Source of the DNA: Limnomonas spitsbergensis
Taxonomy: Eukaryota > Chlorophyta > Chlorophyceae > Chlamydomonadales
Assembly: GCA_037349105.1 (NCBI GenBank)
Contig: JAYJMM010000009.1
Coordinates: 3,203,001-3,267,000 of the forward strand
DNA length: 64,000 nucleotides
Direction of reading: 5' to 3'
The notes under the pieces are model-generated. The model was not told the DNA's origin and did no database searches. It saw only the letters and a program-made list of their open reading frames with translations. Of the stretch, positions 26,978 through 36,157 are shown in pieces. The stretch's first letter is position 1, and the number at the start of each line of letters is the position of its first letter. Position numbers and translations under genes: made by a program.

Positions 26978-29900
26978 TCAGCCTCCGCGATCAAAGCTGC
27001 CTTCGCAGCTGCCCTATTGTCCTCTTCAGCCCGAGCAGCTGCCTGTATCACCGCCGCTGCCGCTGCCGCGGCTGCGATCTCGGCGGGAGTCGCCGCGGCC
27101 TCACGGATGGCTTTCAGCCGCTCCGCGTTCAGCTTGTCGGCGGCTTCCTTAGCTTGGGCCCGCTCCTCATCAATCTCCGCCTGAGACATCATGTACCTGC
27201 AGGGTGACGCGGTACATGAGGCAGTTTGAGTGGCGGTACAAGAGGGCGGCAGTACATTATGAAGGGGGTACATGAGGCAGTTTGGGTGGCGGTACGAGAG
27301 GGCGGCAGTACATTATGAAGGGTGGTCAGAAGGACGGTACGATCCGCGGGATGAGATTCAGTGTTTGATGCTGTGCGAGAGGGCGGTACTTTGGGCGGTA
27401 CCAGGGGCAGTGCACTAGGGGGCGGTACCAAGGGCGGTACCAGGGGCTGTACACTAGGGGGCAGTAGGAGATGGTTGTTGCTGTGGCTTCAGTGTTTAGT
27501 TTTTAGTGTTTAGGGTTGAGGGGTTAAGGGTGACAACATCTACACGTCCAACCACTTAGGTCAAGCTGCGTCTGTGTCAGTGATTCTTTCAACACGCTTC
27601 AGCTACAATTCAGCAACTCGACGGCCTTTGGACGTGGGGGCCTGGTGCAGCAAGCCCCACTGCTCGGGCCATCAGCCGTAGGCCGGTCGAGGTTTGCTCC
27701 CGATCAGCCCAGTAATGGCCGCCCGGCGGCCCCCCGAAGGTGCTCTGGTACGCACTTAAATAAGCACTGGCTCAGTGTACCGCTTGGCTGGTTACTCTCC
27801 AATACTCACTGAGCCTTGTCAAGGCCACCTGTGCCCCAGCATTGACTAATCCTGGGTCACTGTACTCGTTAAATTTCCTATCGGATCAAGCAGCAGCAGC
27901 GCCTGGCTAACTACTCCCCGGGACTCACTTTCACTGGATCAAAGCCATTTGTGCCTCAGCATTCACTTTCACTGGATCAAAGCCAACTGTGCCTCAGCAC
28001 TCTCTTTCACAGGTTCAAAGCTGAATGTGCCTCAGCACTCACTTTCAGTGGATCCAGGCCGTATGTGCCCCAGCTCTCACTTTCACTGGATCAAAGCCAT
28101 TTGTGCCTCAGCATTCACTTTCACTGGATCAAAGCCAACTGTGCCTCAGCACTCTCTTTCACAGGTTCAAAGCTGAATGTGCCTCAGCACTCACTTTCAG
28201 TGGATCCAGGCCGTATGTGCCCCAGCTCTCACTTTCACTGGATCAAAGCCAATTGTGCCTCAACACTTCCTTTCACTGGTTCAAAGCTGCATGTGCCTCA
28301 GCACTCACATCTCCTGCACCATTGTGCTGCTGGTTCGTTTTCCTTCTGGTTCAAGCACCTGCAGCGCCTGACTGGTTACTCCCTGACACTCACTTTCACT
28401 GGATTTCACCCAGGGGGGTCACTGGTTTTCGCTCACTGTTCTAGAGTATCAAGTGCCTGCACCGGTTTACGGGCACATGTCCCATGCATCAAATGTGATG
28501 CTCTGATGGACTGTAAATACTTCACACATTTTCACTGGATCACTAGGTCAAGACCGTTTGTGCCTCAGCACTCAGATCTCCTTGGGCAGTGTACTGCTGG
28601 TTAAATGCGCATCGAATCAAGCAGCAGCAAGTGGAGGGACTCATATACTGGTCGGGTGAGTGGAGGGACACATATACTGGTCGGGTGAGTGGAGGGACAC
28701 ATATACTGGTCGGGTGAGTGGAGGGACACATATACTGGTCGGGTGAGTGGAGGGACACATATACTGGTCGGGTGAGTGGAGGGACACATATACTGGTCGG
28801 GTGAGTGGATGGACACATATACTGGTCGGGTGAGTGGAGGGACACATATACTGGTCGGGTGAGTGGATGGACACATATACTGGTCGGGTGAGTGGAGGGA
28901 CACAAATACACGGTTCGTGCCCTGCACTCATGCTGCCTTCGGCTTTGTAACTTTGGTCACCTATCGCTTCAAGCTCCTTACGCACACCCAAGGCTGCTTG
29001 CGCCCCAATCGACACTTGCCACCTACCACTCACTTTGCCTAGGGGTTGGTACTTTTGGCCACCTTTCTGGCACTGCGAACACCTATCGCTTCAAGCTCCT
29101 TTCGCACACTTAAGGCTGCTTGCGCCCCAACTGACACTTGCCACCTACCACTCACTTTGCCTTGGGGTTTGTATTTTTGGCCACCTTTCTGGCACTGCGA
29201 ACACCTATCGCTTCAAGCTCCTTACGCACACCCAAGGCTGCTTGCGCCCCAATCGACACTTGCCACCTACCACTCACTTTGCCTAGGGGTTGGTACTTTT
29301 GGCCACCTTTCTGGCACTGCGAACACCTATCGCTTCAAGCTCCTTACGCACACCCAAGGCTGCTTGCGCCCCAACTGACACTTGCCACCAAGCACTCACT
29401 TTGCCTTGGGGTTTGTACTTTTGGCCACCTTTCTGGCACTGCGAACACCTATCGCTTCAAGCTCCTTACGCACACCCAAGGCTGCCTGCGCCCCAACTGA
29501 CACTTGCCACCTACCACTCACTTTGCCTTAGGGTTTGTACTTTTAACCACCTTTCTGGCACTGCGAACACCTATCGCTTCAAGCTCGTTACGCACACCCA
29601 AGGCTGCCTGCGCCCCAAATGACACTTACCACCTACCACTCACTTTGCCTTGGGGTTTGTACTTTTGGCCACCTTTCTGACACTGCGAACACCTATCGCT
29701 TCAAGCTCCTTACGCACACCCAAGGCTGCTTGCGCCCCAACTGATACTTGCCACCTACCACTCACTTTGCCTTGGGGTTTGTACTTTTGGCCACCTTTGT
29801 GGCACTGCGAACACCTATCGCTTCAAGCTCCTTACGCACACCCAAGGCTGCTTGCGCCCCAACTGACACTTGCCACCTACCACTCACTTTGCCTTGGGGT

Positions 29901-32900
29901 TTGTACTTTTGGCCACCTTTCTGGCACTGCGAACACCTATCGCTTCAAGCTCCTTACGCATCCCTAAGATTGCTTGCGCTCCACCTGCAACTTGCCGCCT
30001 GGAACTCACTTTGCCTTGGGGTTTGTACTTTTGGCCACCTTTCTGGCACTGCGAACACCTATCGCTTCAAGCTCCTTACGCACACCCAAGGCTGCTTGCG
30101 CCCCAACTGATACTTGCCACCTACCACTCACTTTGCCTTGGGGTTTGTACTTTTGGCCACCTTTCTGGCACTGCGAACACCTATCGCTTCAAGCTCCTTA
30201 CGCACACCCAAGGCTGCCTGCGCCCCAACTGACACTTGCCACCAAGCACTCACTTTGCCTTGGGGTTTGTACTTTTGGCCACCTTTCTGGCACTGCGAAC
30301 ACCTATCGCTTCAAGCTCCTTACGCACACCCAAGGCTGCTTGCGCCCCAACCGACACTTGCCACCTACCACTCACTTTGCCTTGGGGTTTGTACTTTTGG
30401 CCACCTTTCTGGCACTGCAAACACCTATCGCTTCAAGCTCCTTACGCACACCCAAGGCTGCTTGCGCTCCACCTGCAACTTGCCGCCTGGAACTCACTTT
30501 GCCTTGGGGTTTGTACTTTTGGCCACCTTTCTGGCACTGTGAGTACCAATCGGTCCAAGCTCAATACGCGCACCCAAGGCCGTTTGCGCCCAACCTGCCA
30601 CTTGCCACCAAGCACTCACTTGCCCCAGGCTGTGTACTCTCTTGCACTGCAAACGCATATCGGTCCAAGCCCCCACCACACACCCAAGATTGCTTGCACA
30701 CACACACCGAATGCTTGCTGCCTGATGCTAGCATGCATTGGTCTTTATTCTGTTGGTCAAATTTCAAGCACCCTACACACTGTTCTTGGGTCAAGCTCAT
30801 TCCACACATCGAAGACCGCTTGCGCCCCACCCGACTGCTTTCTCCCGACACTCACTCGGTCTTAAACTCTTTATACTGAGTTTTGACCTCCCGGCGCCGC
30901 GCTTACCCATCGGTTCAAGATCCATCCACACACCCAAGGCTGCTTGCGCCCCACTCGACCGCTTGCCGCCTCACACTCTCTGTACTGGTTCACTGGTTTC
31001 TTATTATTGCTGGTCGAATTTCTGTCACCAAAACACCCAAGATCGCTTGCGCCCCACCCGACCGCTTGCCACCTCACACTCACTTAGCCTTTGTCTTTAT
31101 ACTGTGATGTGACCTTCCGGCGCTGCGAGCACCGCTCGGCCACTCCAGACGGTTGCGATGGGCCCTCGCCTTTGCAGCTGGGTCCATCTTCCTCTCGGCT
31201 AAGAACTTCCGAAACGCTCTCTGTGCAAGCAAAAGCAGCAACCGCAACAGCAGAAGAATTCGTGTTAAGATGAGGAGGAGCAGCAGCAGCTGTGGCAGTA
31301 TTGACGTTATAAGCAGCAGTGGTAGCAACAGCACCAGAAGCAGTAGTAGCATTGACCGCTACAGCAGCAGTAGCAACAGCATCAGCACCAGCAGTCTTGA
31401 CGTTAAAAGCAGCAGCAGCAGCAGAGCAGCAGTAGGAGTGATGTTACAAGCAGCACCAGCAGCAGTAGTAGGGTTAACAGCAGCAGCAGCACCAGCAGCA
31501 GTAGTAGGGTTAACAGCAGCAGCAGCACCAGCAGCAGTAGTAGGGTTAACAGCAGCAGCAGCACCAGCAGCAGTAGCAGTAGCAGTAGCACCAGCACCAG
31601 CACCAGCAGTCTTGACGTTAAAAGTAGCAACAGCAGAGCATCAGCAGTTGTGGCGTTACAAGCAGCCGCAGCAGCAGTCTTGACGTGAAAAGGGTAGCAG
31701 CAACAGCAGCAGTATTAGTGTTTTAATGTATCAGCATCAGTGTCAGTATTGTTAGCAGTTGGGCCCTCCCCCATGGGTTCATCCCCCTCTTGGCTGCGAA
31801 TAAGTATTGACAGCGGCAGCAACAACAGCAGAAATGAAGCAGCAGCAATAGCAGCAACAGAAGCAACAGCAATAGCAGCAAAGACAACAGGAGCAACAAC
31901 AGCGACAGCAACAACAGCAACAGCAGCGAAGCAGCAGCTATAGCAGCAGCAGCAAAAACAAAAAGAGCAACAACAGCAAAAGCAACAGCAGCAATGGCAA
32001 CAACAGCAACAGCAACAACAACAACAGCAGCAGCGATAGCAGCAGCAATAGCAGCAGCAACAGCAGCAGCAAAAACAGCAATAGCATCAGCAATAGCAAA
32101 AGCAGCAATAGCAACAACAGCAACAGCAGCGAAGAAGCAGAAATAGCAGCAGCAACAAAAACATGCTTCCACTCCTGTGGATTCCATACTGACCAGACCT
32201 CGAAGCACCATATGAATTCCATGCACCCAGATATCAAAGCTTATCGACACAAGAACTAAGGCTTGACAGAGATGCCTGCTAAGGTGAAGGGGGCTCGGCC
32301 CTGGACACGATCTGCTCAGGGATCAGGATTCAGGTTTACGGGCTCAGGGTTCGAAGTTCCGGGTTCCGGGTTCCGAGTTCCGCGATCCCTGCTCGGGGTT
32401 CGGGGTTCCGGGTTCCGAGATCCCGGCTCAGGGTTCGGGGTTCTGGGTTCAGAGTTCCGAGATCCCGGCTCAGGGTTCGGGGTTCCGGGTTCCGGGTTCC
32501 GGGTTCCGAGATCCCGGCTCAGGGTTCGGGGTTCCGGGTTCCGGGTTCAGGATTCCGGGTTCCGAGATCCCGGCTCAGGGTTCGGGGTCACGGGTTCAGG
32601 CTTCCGAGATCCCGGCTCAGGGTTCAGGGTTCGGGGTTCAGGGTTCAGGGTTCAGGTTTCGGGGCTGAAACCCTGAAATAGGGTGAAACTCTGACATAGT
32701 GTTGATCCCTGACAAGGGGTGAAACCCTACAAAAGGGTGAATCCCTATCATTGGGTGAAACCCTGACAGAGGATTTAGTACACACCTGGATGACTGATGC
32801 GGCGGACCAGCGGTCGTCAAAGCCCTGCATTAAGTAATTCCTCCCTGCGGCCGCGGCCCTGTCTCTTTCAGCCAGGCTGTTGCTCTGGCGCATCTTCCCC

Positions 32901-35900
32901 TCAGCCCTGTCCTTCTGGATCTGAAACAACGGCAAGGGTTAAGGAATGAGGGTTTAGGGGACAGGCACACATCTCCCCTGGCTCTGTACCTCTGTATCTG
33001 CATCAGTGGCAAGGGTTTAGGTATGAGGGGTTAGGGTACAGGCACATCACCCTCGGCAGTTTTTTTGTATATGTAGCAGTGGTGAGGGTTTAGGTATGAG
33101 GGGTTAGGGTACAGGCACACATCTCCCTTGGCTCTGTATCCTTGGATCTGCGTCAGTGACCAGGGTTTAGGTATGAGGGGTTAGGGTACAGGCACATCGC
33201 CCTTGGCTCTGTATCCTTGGATCTGCATCAGTGACCAGGGTTAAGGGTTAGGGTAAAGGGAGTTCAGTTCCTCGATTCTAAGGGTTGAGGATGTTCAGCC
33301 ACTCAAAACCTAAAAAATACATTCTTCCATACCCTAACCCTCACCCTGTACAGCAGCAACAGTGGGACCTCTACCCTCCCTGGATCTTCCAATGCTATAA
33401 CCTAGCCCCCTAACTCCTCAGCAGCTACTTGCGAGCCCAACAAGCCCTTTCGAGCATCCCCCAAATTTGCACTCAATCAGAAAGGTAATACAATTAATTA
33501 TAACAAGCAGTTTTTGTTTGAGTGATCATCAAACCACTTGTGGCCGGCAGCTGAACGACCAATCTTTGACCGGTCTGAGGCCGTCGGCTCAAGCAGCAGG
33601 GCTTGCTACATCAGTCCCCTGGGATGCAGCTGAATTGTGGCTGAATTGTAGCTGAATTGCAGCTGGATTATGAAAAAAATAGCACGAGTACCAACTACCG
33701 GAAGACGGAAGTAGACGTTCAAATAAATTTGAGCCATCCCGTCACACCTGCTGACTGAGATCCACCGTGAACCCTCAACCCTCAACCCTAAACCCTAAAC
33801 AAACTGAATTCAGACCCCCTGTGGTGCCTGTAGCTTTGCTTTCTGGTGTTGCTGCATCAGCGCACCTGCAGCTTGGCTTCCACACATTGCTGAGTGAGTG
33901 AATCGTCGGCATCCATGGCAGACATGATGAGGCTGCTAGTCTCAGCGGTCCGGATCTGCATCTTCCGGAAGTGCTCCTGAAAGAGTGTGGACAGGGTGTG
34001 GATGGGGTGTTGACTCTAACTTCAGGAGTGCTCCTTCAAGAGTATGGACAGGTTGAAGATGGGGTGTTGAATCAAACTTCAGGAGTGCCCCTGCAAGAGT
34101 ATGGACAGGTTGAAGATGGGGTGTTGAATCAAACTTCAGGAGTGCCCCTGCAAGAGTATGGACAGGTTGAAGATGGGGTGTTGAATCAAACTTCAGGAGT
34201 GCCCCTGCAAGAGTATGGACAGGTTGAAGATGGGGTGTTGAATCAAACTTCAGGAGTGCCCCTGCAAGAGTATGGACAGGTTGAAGATGGGGTGTTGAAT
34301 CAAACTTCAGGAGTGCCCCTGCTAATATGTAACCAGGGTGTGGATGGATTATTGACTGTAACTGCAGGGGTGTTCCTGCAAGAATGTGGCCAGAGTGTGG
34401 ACAGTTGCAGAAGGGTGTGGATGCGGTGTGGACATAGTGTGGCCACTGCAGTCATGATCTGCATTGTTCAGAATTGCTCCAGCTTGCATGGCAGGTTTCA
34501 TGGGGATGTGTTTCTTGGTGCTCTGTCTTGCATGGCTCCTGCATGCACACGCCGTGGGGGTACGCACACCATGTAGGGTCTCAGCATCACCCATGCATGG
34601 GCTATGCGCACACTGTCTTGCATGGCACCTCGCAATAATTGGATCACATGACACCTTGCATGACACCTTGCATGATACCTTGCATGGCACCTTGCAAGAC
34701 ACCTTGCATGACACCTTGCATGACACTGTGCACCTTGCATGACACCTTGCATGGCACCTTGCAAGACGCCTTGAATGACACCTTGCATGACACCTTGCAT
34801 GACACCTTGCAAGACACCTTGCATGACACCTTGCATGGCACCTTGCATGGCACCTTGCATGACACCTTGCATGGCCCATTGCATGGCCCATCGCATGAGA
34901 CCTTGCATGACACCTTGCATGACACCTTGCAAGACACCTTGCATGACATCTTGCATGACACCTTGCATGGCACCTTGCATGGCACATTGCATGACACCTT
35001 GCATGACACCTTGCACGACAGCTTGCATGACGCCTTGCATGACACTATGCATGACACCTTGCATGGTACATTGCATGGCACATTGCATGACACCTTGCAT
35101 GGCACCTTGCATGAAACTTTGCATGGCACATTGCATGGCACATTGCATGGCACCTTGCATGACACCTTGCATGACACCTTGCATGGCACCTTGCAAGACG
35201 CCTTGCATGACACCTTGCATGACACCTTGCATGACACCTTGCAAGACACCTTGCATGACACCTTGCATGGCACCTTGCATGGCACCTTGCATGACACCTT
35301 GCATGGCCCATCGCATGGCCCATCGCATGAGACCTTGCATGACACCTTGCATGACACCTTGCATGGCACCTTGCATGACACCTTGCATGACACCTTGCAT
35401 GGCACCTTGCATGGCACATTGCATGACACCTTGCATGACACCTTGCACGACAGCTTGCATGACGCCTCGCATGACACTATGCATGACACCTTGCATGGTA
35501 CATTGCATGGCACATTGCATGACACCTTGCATGGCACCTTGCATGAAACCTTGCATGGCACATTGCATGGCACATTGCATGGCACCTTGCATGACACCTT
35601 GCATGACACCTTGCATGGCACCCTGCATGACGCACTGCATGACACATTGCCATGCAAATTGCATGGCATATTTGCATGGCACCCTCAATAACTCCTCGCA
35701 TGATGCCTTGGCACAGCACCTTGCATGACGCCTCGCATGGCATGCCATGCACTCCCCATACTCTTACCTTGAGTGATGGCGGCAGCTGCATCATGGACTC
35801 TGCCAATTCGTCTTCATCGACCTCAAACTCGTGCATCACGCGCCCATCTGGATTCTGTGCCTCGACCCGCCGCTTAAGCGCCTCCAGGGTGAACGGCGGC

Positions 35901-36157
35901 CGGATTTTGAGCCGCTCGAGCTCGGCGAGGAACTCTTGCAGCCACTTGACCTTCAAGCGCGTCGTGCGACGGCCCCCCTGTTTGAGCAGCCCCAAGCCGA
36001 GGCAGGTGCGGCGGCGGCCGGACGTCTCATTGTCATCCCCATCGTCCGAGGCTCCGCCCGATTCGTAATACACCTCGAGGTTGTTCAGGCGCGCAGTCTC
36101 GACGCTCTTGTTGTAAGCCACAGCGGAGTGCTCCATCGTTTCGGGCACCACGCTCAT
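21271..36157 (-). CDS. Gene A: IQ-motif protein of unknown family, nine-exon model, about 612 aa
   Basis: Proposed join on the minus strand: 36157-35768, 33976-33866, 32920-32786, 31220-31114, 27196-26770, 25907-25773, 23454-23302, 22181-21914, 21383-21271. Every junction has AG/GT borders and the phases match in sequence (0,0,0,2,0,0,0,1). Residues 1-167 are a globular-looking region with WLQEFL, RPPFTL and FEVDEDE. Residues 168-212 hold GFDDRW. An IQ-like motif (IQRAFRKFLAER, 211-222) follows, split by intron 3. Residues 249-435 are Ala/Glu/Arg-rich and probably a long helix. Residues 436-486 are acidic then basic, and 487-575 are Ser/Gly/Ala-rich with an acidic tail. The first four exons are paralogous to gene B across the 3.3 kb divergent spacer. 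The function is unknown; calmodulin binding is inferred from the motif only. The introns are almost entirely tandem repeats. The 3' end is the least certain part. Confidence 0.65.
21384..21913. other. Gene A intron 8, with donor-edge copies
   Basis: No separate gene is seen. On the minus strand, degenerate copies of the exon 8 donor edge (ATGCCAGA followed by TRKRTATGTG-like sequence) occur near 21865, 21825 and 21765. Around 21580-21650 there are short direct repeats (TTAAGYCCACACT) of no clear origin. Confidence 0.5.
21914..22181 (-). CDS. Gene A exon 8, Ser/Gly/Ala-rich
   Basis: An exon of 89 codons plus one base. The acceptor TTTCTTGCTCAG has a good pyrimidine tract, and the donor CCAGATG|GTATGT is phase 1. 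The protein is low complexity (Ser-rich, then Gly-Ala repeats), then GATPLKKGSGADFVEHED and an acidic end with DYIRPQTPD. Degenerate copies of the acceptor edge occur upstream (22390-22945) and of the donor edge downstream (21760-21860). Low complexity makes the boundaries less certain. Confidence 0.55.
22182..23301. other. Gene A intron 7, carrying copies of both flanking exon edges
   Basis: Near exon 8 (22390-22430, 22505-22570, 22884-22940) are degenerate copies of its acceptor edge, recognisable by an Ala/Ser-rich minus-strand reading after a CAG. Near exon 7 (pseudo-donor at 23172, weaker at about 23055-23090 and 22960-22998) are copies of EVFE.PGK.GKK with AAG|GTGGGC. A short TTTAGGG-like tract lies at 23248-23282. 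A 148-codon open frame on the plus strand at 22357-22803 has no recognisable features. Confidence 0.55.
23302..23454 (-). CDS. Gene A exon 7
   Basis: An exon of 51 codons, acceptor ACCCGCTCAG, donor ATCAAG|GTGGGC, phase 0 at both ends. It starts RIDEEAEALCVAEEEAQ (acidic helix) and ends FERPGKRGKKSIK (basic). Three degenerate copies of its 3' edge with the donor lie downstream in the next intron at 22960-23215. The function is not recognised. Confidence 0.66.
23745..24835. repeat. 99/93-bp tandem array, about 10 units
   Basis: Units contain GGGAGGGGTCTAGGGTTG, GGAATCGGCCTCAAGCAG and a TTTAGG-like stretch. The spacing between units is 99 bp, with two of 93 bp. Both lengths are multiples of three, which explains open frames of 222 and 256 codons on opposite strands; neither is a gene. 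The edges at 23460-23745 and 24610-24835 are degenerate. It lies in gene A intron 6. Confidence 0.93.
24851..25028. mobile_element. Short inverted-repeat element (MITE-like), imperfect
   Basis: The left end CCGTGGACGCTCTTAGCCTC and the reverse complement of the right end (CCGTATACTTATTTTGCTTT) are similar to each other and to the ends of the 450-bp element at 38093-38538. The interior is AT-rich and contrasts with the G-rich arrays on both sides. No coding capacity. Confidence 0.5.
25108..25700. repeat. 36-bp tandem array, about 15 units
   Basis: The unit is GATTTGCGTGGTGGGAGG followed by TGGGGGCTAGGGTTAAGA, with variants of 33-40 bp. The period is a multiple of three, giving overlapping open frames up to 141 codons. 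G-rich on the plus strand and telomere-like (CTAGGGTT). It lies in gene A intron 6. Confidence 0.93.
25773..25907 (-). CDS. Gene A exon 6, Ala/Arg-rich helix
   Basis: An exon of 45 codons between acceptor GCTGATCAG and donor GCG|GTGAGA, phase 0 at both ends. It starts RAKRELEDAMRRAAVAA and ends AAAVAEAQA, continuing the helical composition of exon 5. It stands out because it is flanked by simple arrays on both sides (25108-25700 and 25915-26060). Confidence 0.66.
25915..26142. repeat. Two short direct-repeat clusters upstream of gene A exon 6
   Basis: A unit of about 62 bp (TATCAATGCGGGGCAGCAAC...) occurs twice with a truncated third copy at 25915-26050. A 16-bp unit TATAGATGGACAGATC occurs four times at 26084-26142. 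Both are in gene A intron 5. Confidence 0.85.
26143..26643. other. Gene A intron 5, central part, no gene seen
   Basis: Mostly non-repetitive. A 94-codon open frame on the plus strand (26100-26384) begins in the 16-bp repeat and has no recognisable domain. I see nothing else. Confidence 0.4.
26644..26769 (-). repeat. In-frame duplicate of the gene A exon 5 donor edge
   Basis: Downstream of the exon 5 donor, after a (GGGGC)n tract, the segment EMAAEAIE with its GAG|GTG donor is repeated 126 bases further on in the same open frame. Using the distal donor would add 42 residues without changing the frame. It is therefore either an alternative donor or an exon-edge copy in the intron. Confidence 0.6.
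26770..27196 (-). CDS. Gene A exon 5, Ala/Glu-rich helical segment
   Basis: One base completing the split codon, then 142 codons. It starts YMMSQAEIDEERAQAKEA and is very rich in Ala, Glu, Arg and Lys, as expected of a long helix or coiled coil. The acceptor CCCTGCAG|GTAC has the same phase and first bases as gene B exon 5 (TTCAG|GTAC), although the downstream protein differs. Donor ATCGAG|GTGCGG is phase 0. The donor edge is duplicated in frame 126 bases downstream, see 26644-26769. Confidence 0.75.
27200..27470. repeat. Degenerate array of about 59 bp near the gene A exon 5 acceptor
   Basis: Repeats of GCGGTAC(A/G)(A/T)GAG, GAGGCAGTTTGGGTGG and GCGGCAGTACATTATGAAG, several copies with variable spacing. 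The short TACATKATG words resemble the exon start (GTACATGATG), but I cannot show that the array derives from it. Confidence 0.75.
27590..27735 (-). repeat. Dispersed repeat family 2, copy in gene A intron 4
   Basis: Reverse complement of the family seen at 33540-33670, 40845-40940, 45154-45527 and 45690-45765: GCAGCAGGGCTTGCTGCACC-type core, a GCTGAATTGTAGCTG stretch on one side, and GGTTTGCTCCCGATCAG on the other. No coding capacity. Confidence 0.65.
27905..28310. repeat. 38-bp array with a 152-bp higher-order unit
   Basis: Units TTTCACTGGATCAAAGCC plus about 20 bp ending TGTGCCTCAGC. Four different 38-bp units form a block that is repeated after 152 bp (27929 and 28081). Related pieces continue to about 28620 (for example 28310-28400 and 28535-28610). 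It lies in gene A intron 4. Confidence 0.92.
28400..28530 (-). repeat. Dispersed repeat family 1, copy in gene A intron 4
   Basis: On the minus strand: ATCACATTTGATGCATGGGA, ATGTGCCCGTAAACCGGTG, GCACTTGATA, AACCAGTGACCCC in that order. The same order is seen on the plus strand at 44705-44815, 50848-50950, 51345-51460, partly at 54000-54100 and 60145-60205, and on the minus strand at 37935-38005. It looks like a non-autonomous mobile element of about 110-130 bp. Confidence 0.7.
28628..28910. repeat. 29-bp tandem array, about 10 units
   Basis: Nearly perfect units ACTGGTCGGGTGAGTGG plus AGGGACACATAT. The units read through in several minus-strand frames (108-130 codons), all repeat-derived. 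It lies in gene A intron 4. Confidence 0.95.
28965..31113 (-). repeat. 122-bp array made of copies of the gene A exon 4 donor edge
   Basis: About 13 well-conserved 122-bp units (28965-30560), then degenerate copies up to the real donor at 31113. On the minus strand each unit contains GTTCGCAGTGCCAGAAAG|GTGGCC, matching the exon end GCTCGCAGCGCCGGAAG|GTCACA. It continues with GTGGCAAG and GGGCGCAAGC as the true intron does. Open frames up to 301 codons on the plus strand are artefacts. The units preserve a candidate 5' splice site with about 20 exon bases. Confidence 0.9.
31114..31220 (-). CDS. Gene A exon 4 (second half of the IQ motif)
   Basis: An exon of 35 codons plus two bases, acceptor GCTTGCACAG, donor GGAAG|GTCACA (phase 2). 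It begins RAFRKFLAERK and so completes an IQ-like helix begun in exon 3. The second basic residue sits one place later than in the IQxxxRxxxxR consensus. The gene B equivalent begins TAFRAFRDR and also ends in phase 2. The last 20 bases and donor of this exon are the seed of the 122-bp array downstream. Confidence 0.78.
31225..32165. repeat. CAG/CAA trinucleotide-type low complexity, gene A intron 3
   Basis: Nearly 1 kb of AGCAGCAGC, AGCAACAGC and similar, with a local repeat containing GTAGTAGGGTTAACAGC three times at 31465-31555. On gene A's strand this is a CTG/TTG pyrimidine-rich tract ending at the exon 4 acceptor. Gene B has an equivalent tract before its exon 4. Poly-Leu, poly-Ala and poly-Ser open frames here are artefacts. 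Confidence 0.9.
32320..32780. repeat. Telomere-like degenerate repeat (GGGTTCCGGGTTC / CTCAGGGTTCGG)
   Basis: Irregular tandem repeats of GGGTTC(C/A/G)GG and ATCCCGGCTCAGGGTTC, then GTGAAACCCTGACA-type repeats up to the exon 3 donor at 32785. It lies in gene A intron 3. An open frame of 137 codons is repeat-derived. Confidence 0.9.
32786..32920 (-). CDS. Gene A exon 3
   Basis: An exon of 45 codons, acceptor TTGTTTCAG, donor CAG|GTGTGT, phase 0 at both ends. It contains AEGKMRQ, GRNYLMQGFDDRW and ends AASVIQ, so the first two residues of the IQ motif are the last two codons. Gene B exon 3 aligns closely (AEGLHRQ, GRAFLLNGFDNRV, AAQTIQ). Degenerate copies of its first 25-30 bases with the acceptor lie at 32960-33245. 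Confidence 0.82.
32960..33245 (-). repeat. Four copies of the gene A exon 3 acceptor edge
   Basis: On the minus strand CAG followed by ATCCAAGGATACAGAGCC and then AGGGGAGATGTG resembles the exon 3 start CAG|ATCCAGAAGGACAGG with GCTGAGGGGAAGATGCG. Copies lie near 32970-33010, 33040-33080 (degenerate), 33118-33160 and 33190-33235, separated by TTTAGG-type spacers. Confidence 0.75.
33250..33865. other. Gene A intron 2, remaining part
   Basis: No gene seen. It contains a dispersed repeat family 2 copy at about 33540-33670 (GCAGCAGGGCTTGCTACATC followed by GCTGAATTGTGGCTGAATTG) and a short CCCTAAACCCTAAAC tract near 33783. Confidence 0.5.
33866..33976 (-). CDS. Gene A exon 2
   Basis: An exon of 37 codons between acceptor ACTCTTTCAG and donor CAG|GTGCGC, phase 0 at both ends. 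It contains MQIRTAE and SAMDADDSL. It aligns without gaps to the last 37 residues of gene B exon 1 (eight identities plus several conservative matches, including A.D.D), which supports it as coding. The corresponding intron is absent from gene B. The acceptor side is amplified in the 57-bp array at 33977-34340. Confidence 0.78.
33977..34340 (-). repeat. 57-bp array made of copies of the gene A exon 2 acceptor edge
   Basis: About six units of 57 bp. On the minus strand each contains CTGTCCATACTCTTGCAG and then GGGCACTCCTGAAG, matching the real junction CTGTCCACACTCTTTCAG|GAGCACTTCCGGAAG. The 57-bp period keeps a 201-codon plus-strand frame open; it is not a gene. Two more degenerate copies follow to about 34430. 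Confidence 0.88.
34636..35750. repeat. 12-bp array (TTGCATGACACC) with a 432-bp higher-order unit
   Basis: About 90 units of 12 bp with variants (GGCACC, AAGACACC, GGCCCATCGC). A marker series is repeated after 432 bp (35041 and 35473), that is 36 units. Because 12 is a multiple of three, open frames of 416, 350, 341 and 317 codons appear on both strands; all are artefacts. It fills gene A intron 1. Confidence 0.95.
35768..36157 (-). CDS. Gene A exon 1
   Basis: An exon of 130 codons ending LPPSLK at donor AAG|GTAAGAG (phase 0). Landmarks are ARLNNL at 22-27, an acidic-to-basic insert at about 33-65 that gene B lacks, WLQEFL at 72-77, RPPFTL at 86-91 and HEFEVDEDE at 109-117. Aligned with gene B exon 1 it shares ARL.NL, WL..FL, RPPF.L, E.EV and LP..L. 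Two ATGs are possible. The second (36136, residue 8, context ACGATGGAG) matches the start context and N-terminal length of gene B (GCGATGGAC), so it may be the true start. Confidence 0.8.

Noticed and set aside
28892..30879. Series of plus-strand frames up to 301 codons
   Set aside because: They follow the 122-bp array, shift frame every unit, and lie antisense to exon-edge copies of gene A.
31225..32250. Poly-Leu and poly-Ala membrane-like proteins
   Set aside because: Translations of CAG/CTG-type low complexity within gene A intron 3.
34498..35748. Open frames of 416, 350, 341 and 317 codons
   Set aside because: Artefacts of the 12-bp array; Met-Gln-Gly-Val or Cys-His-Ala repeats in every frame.
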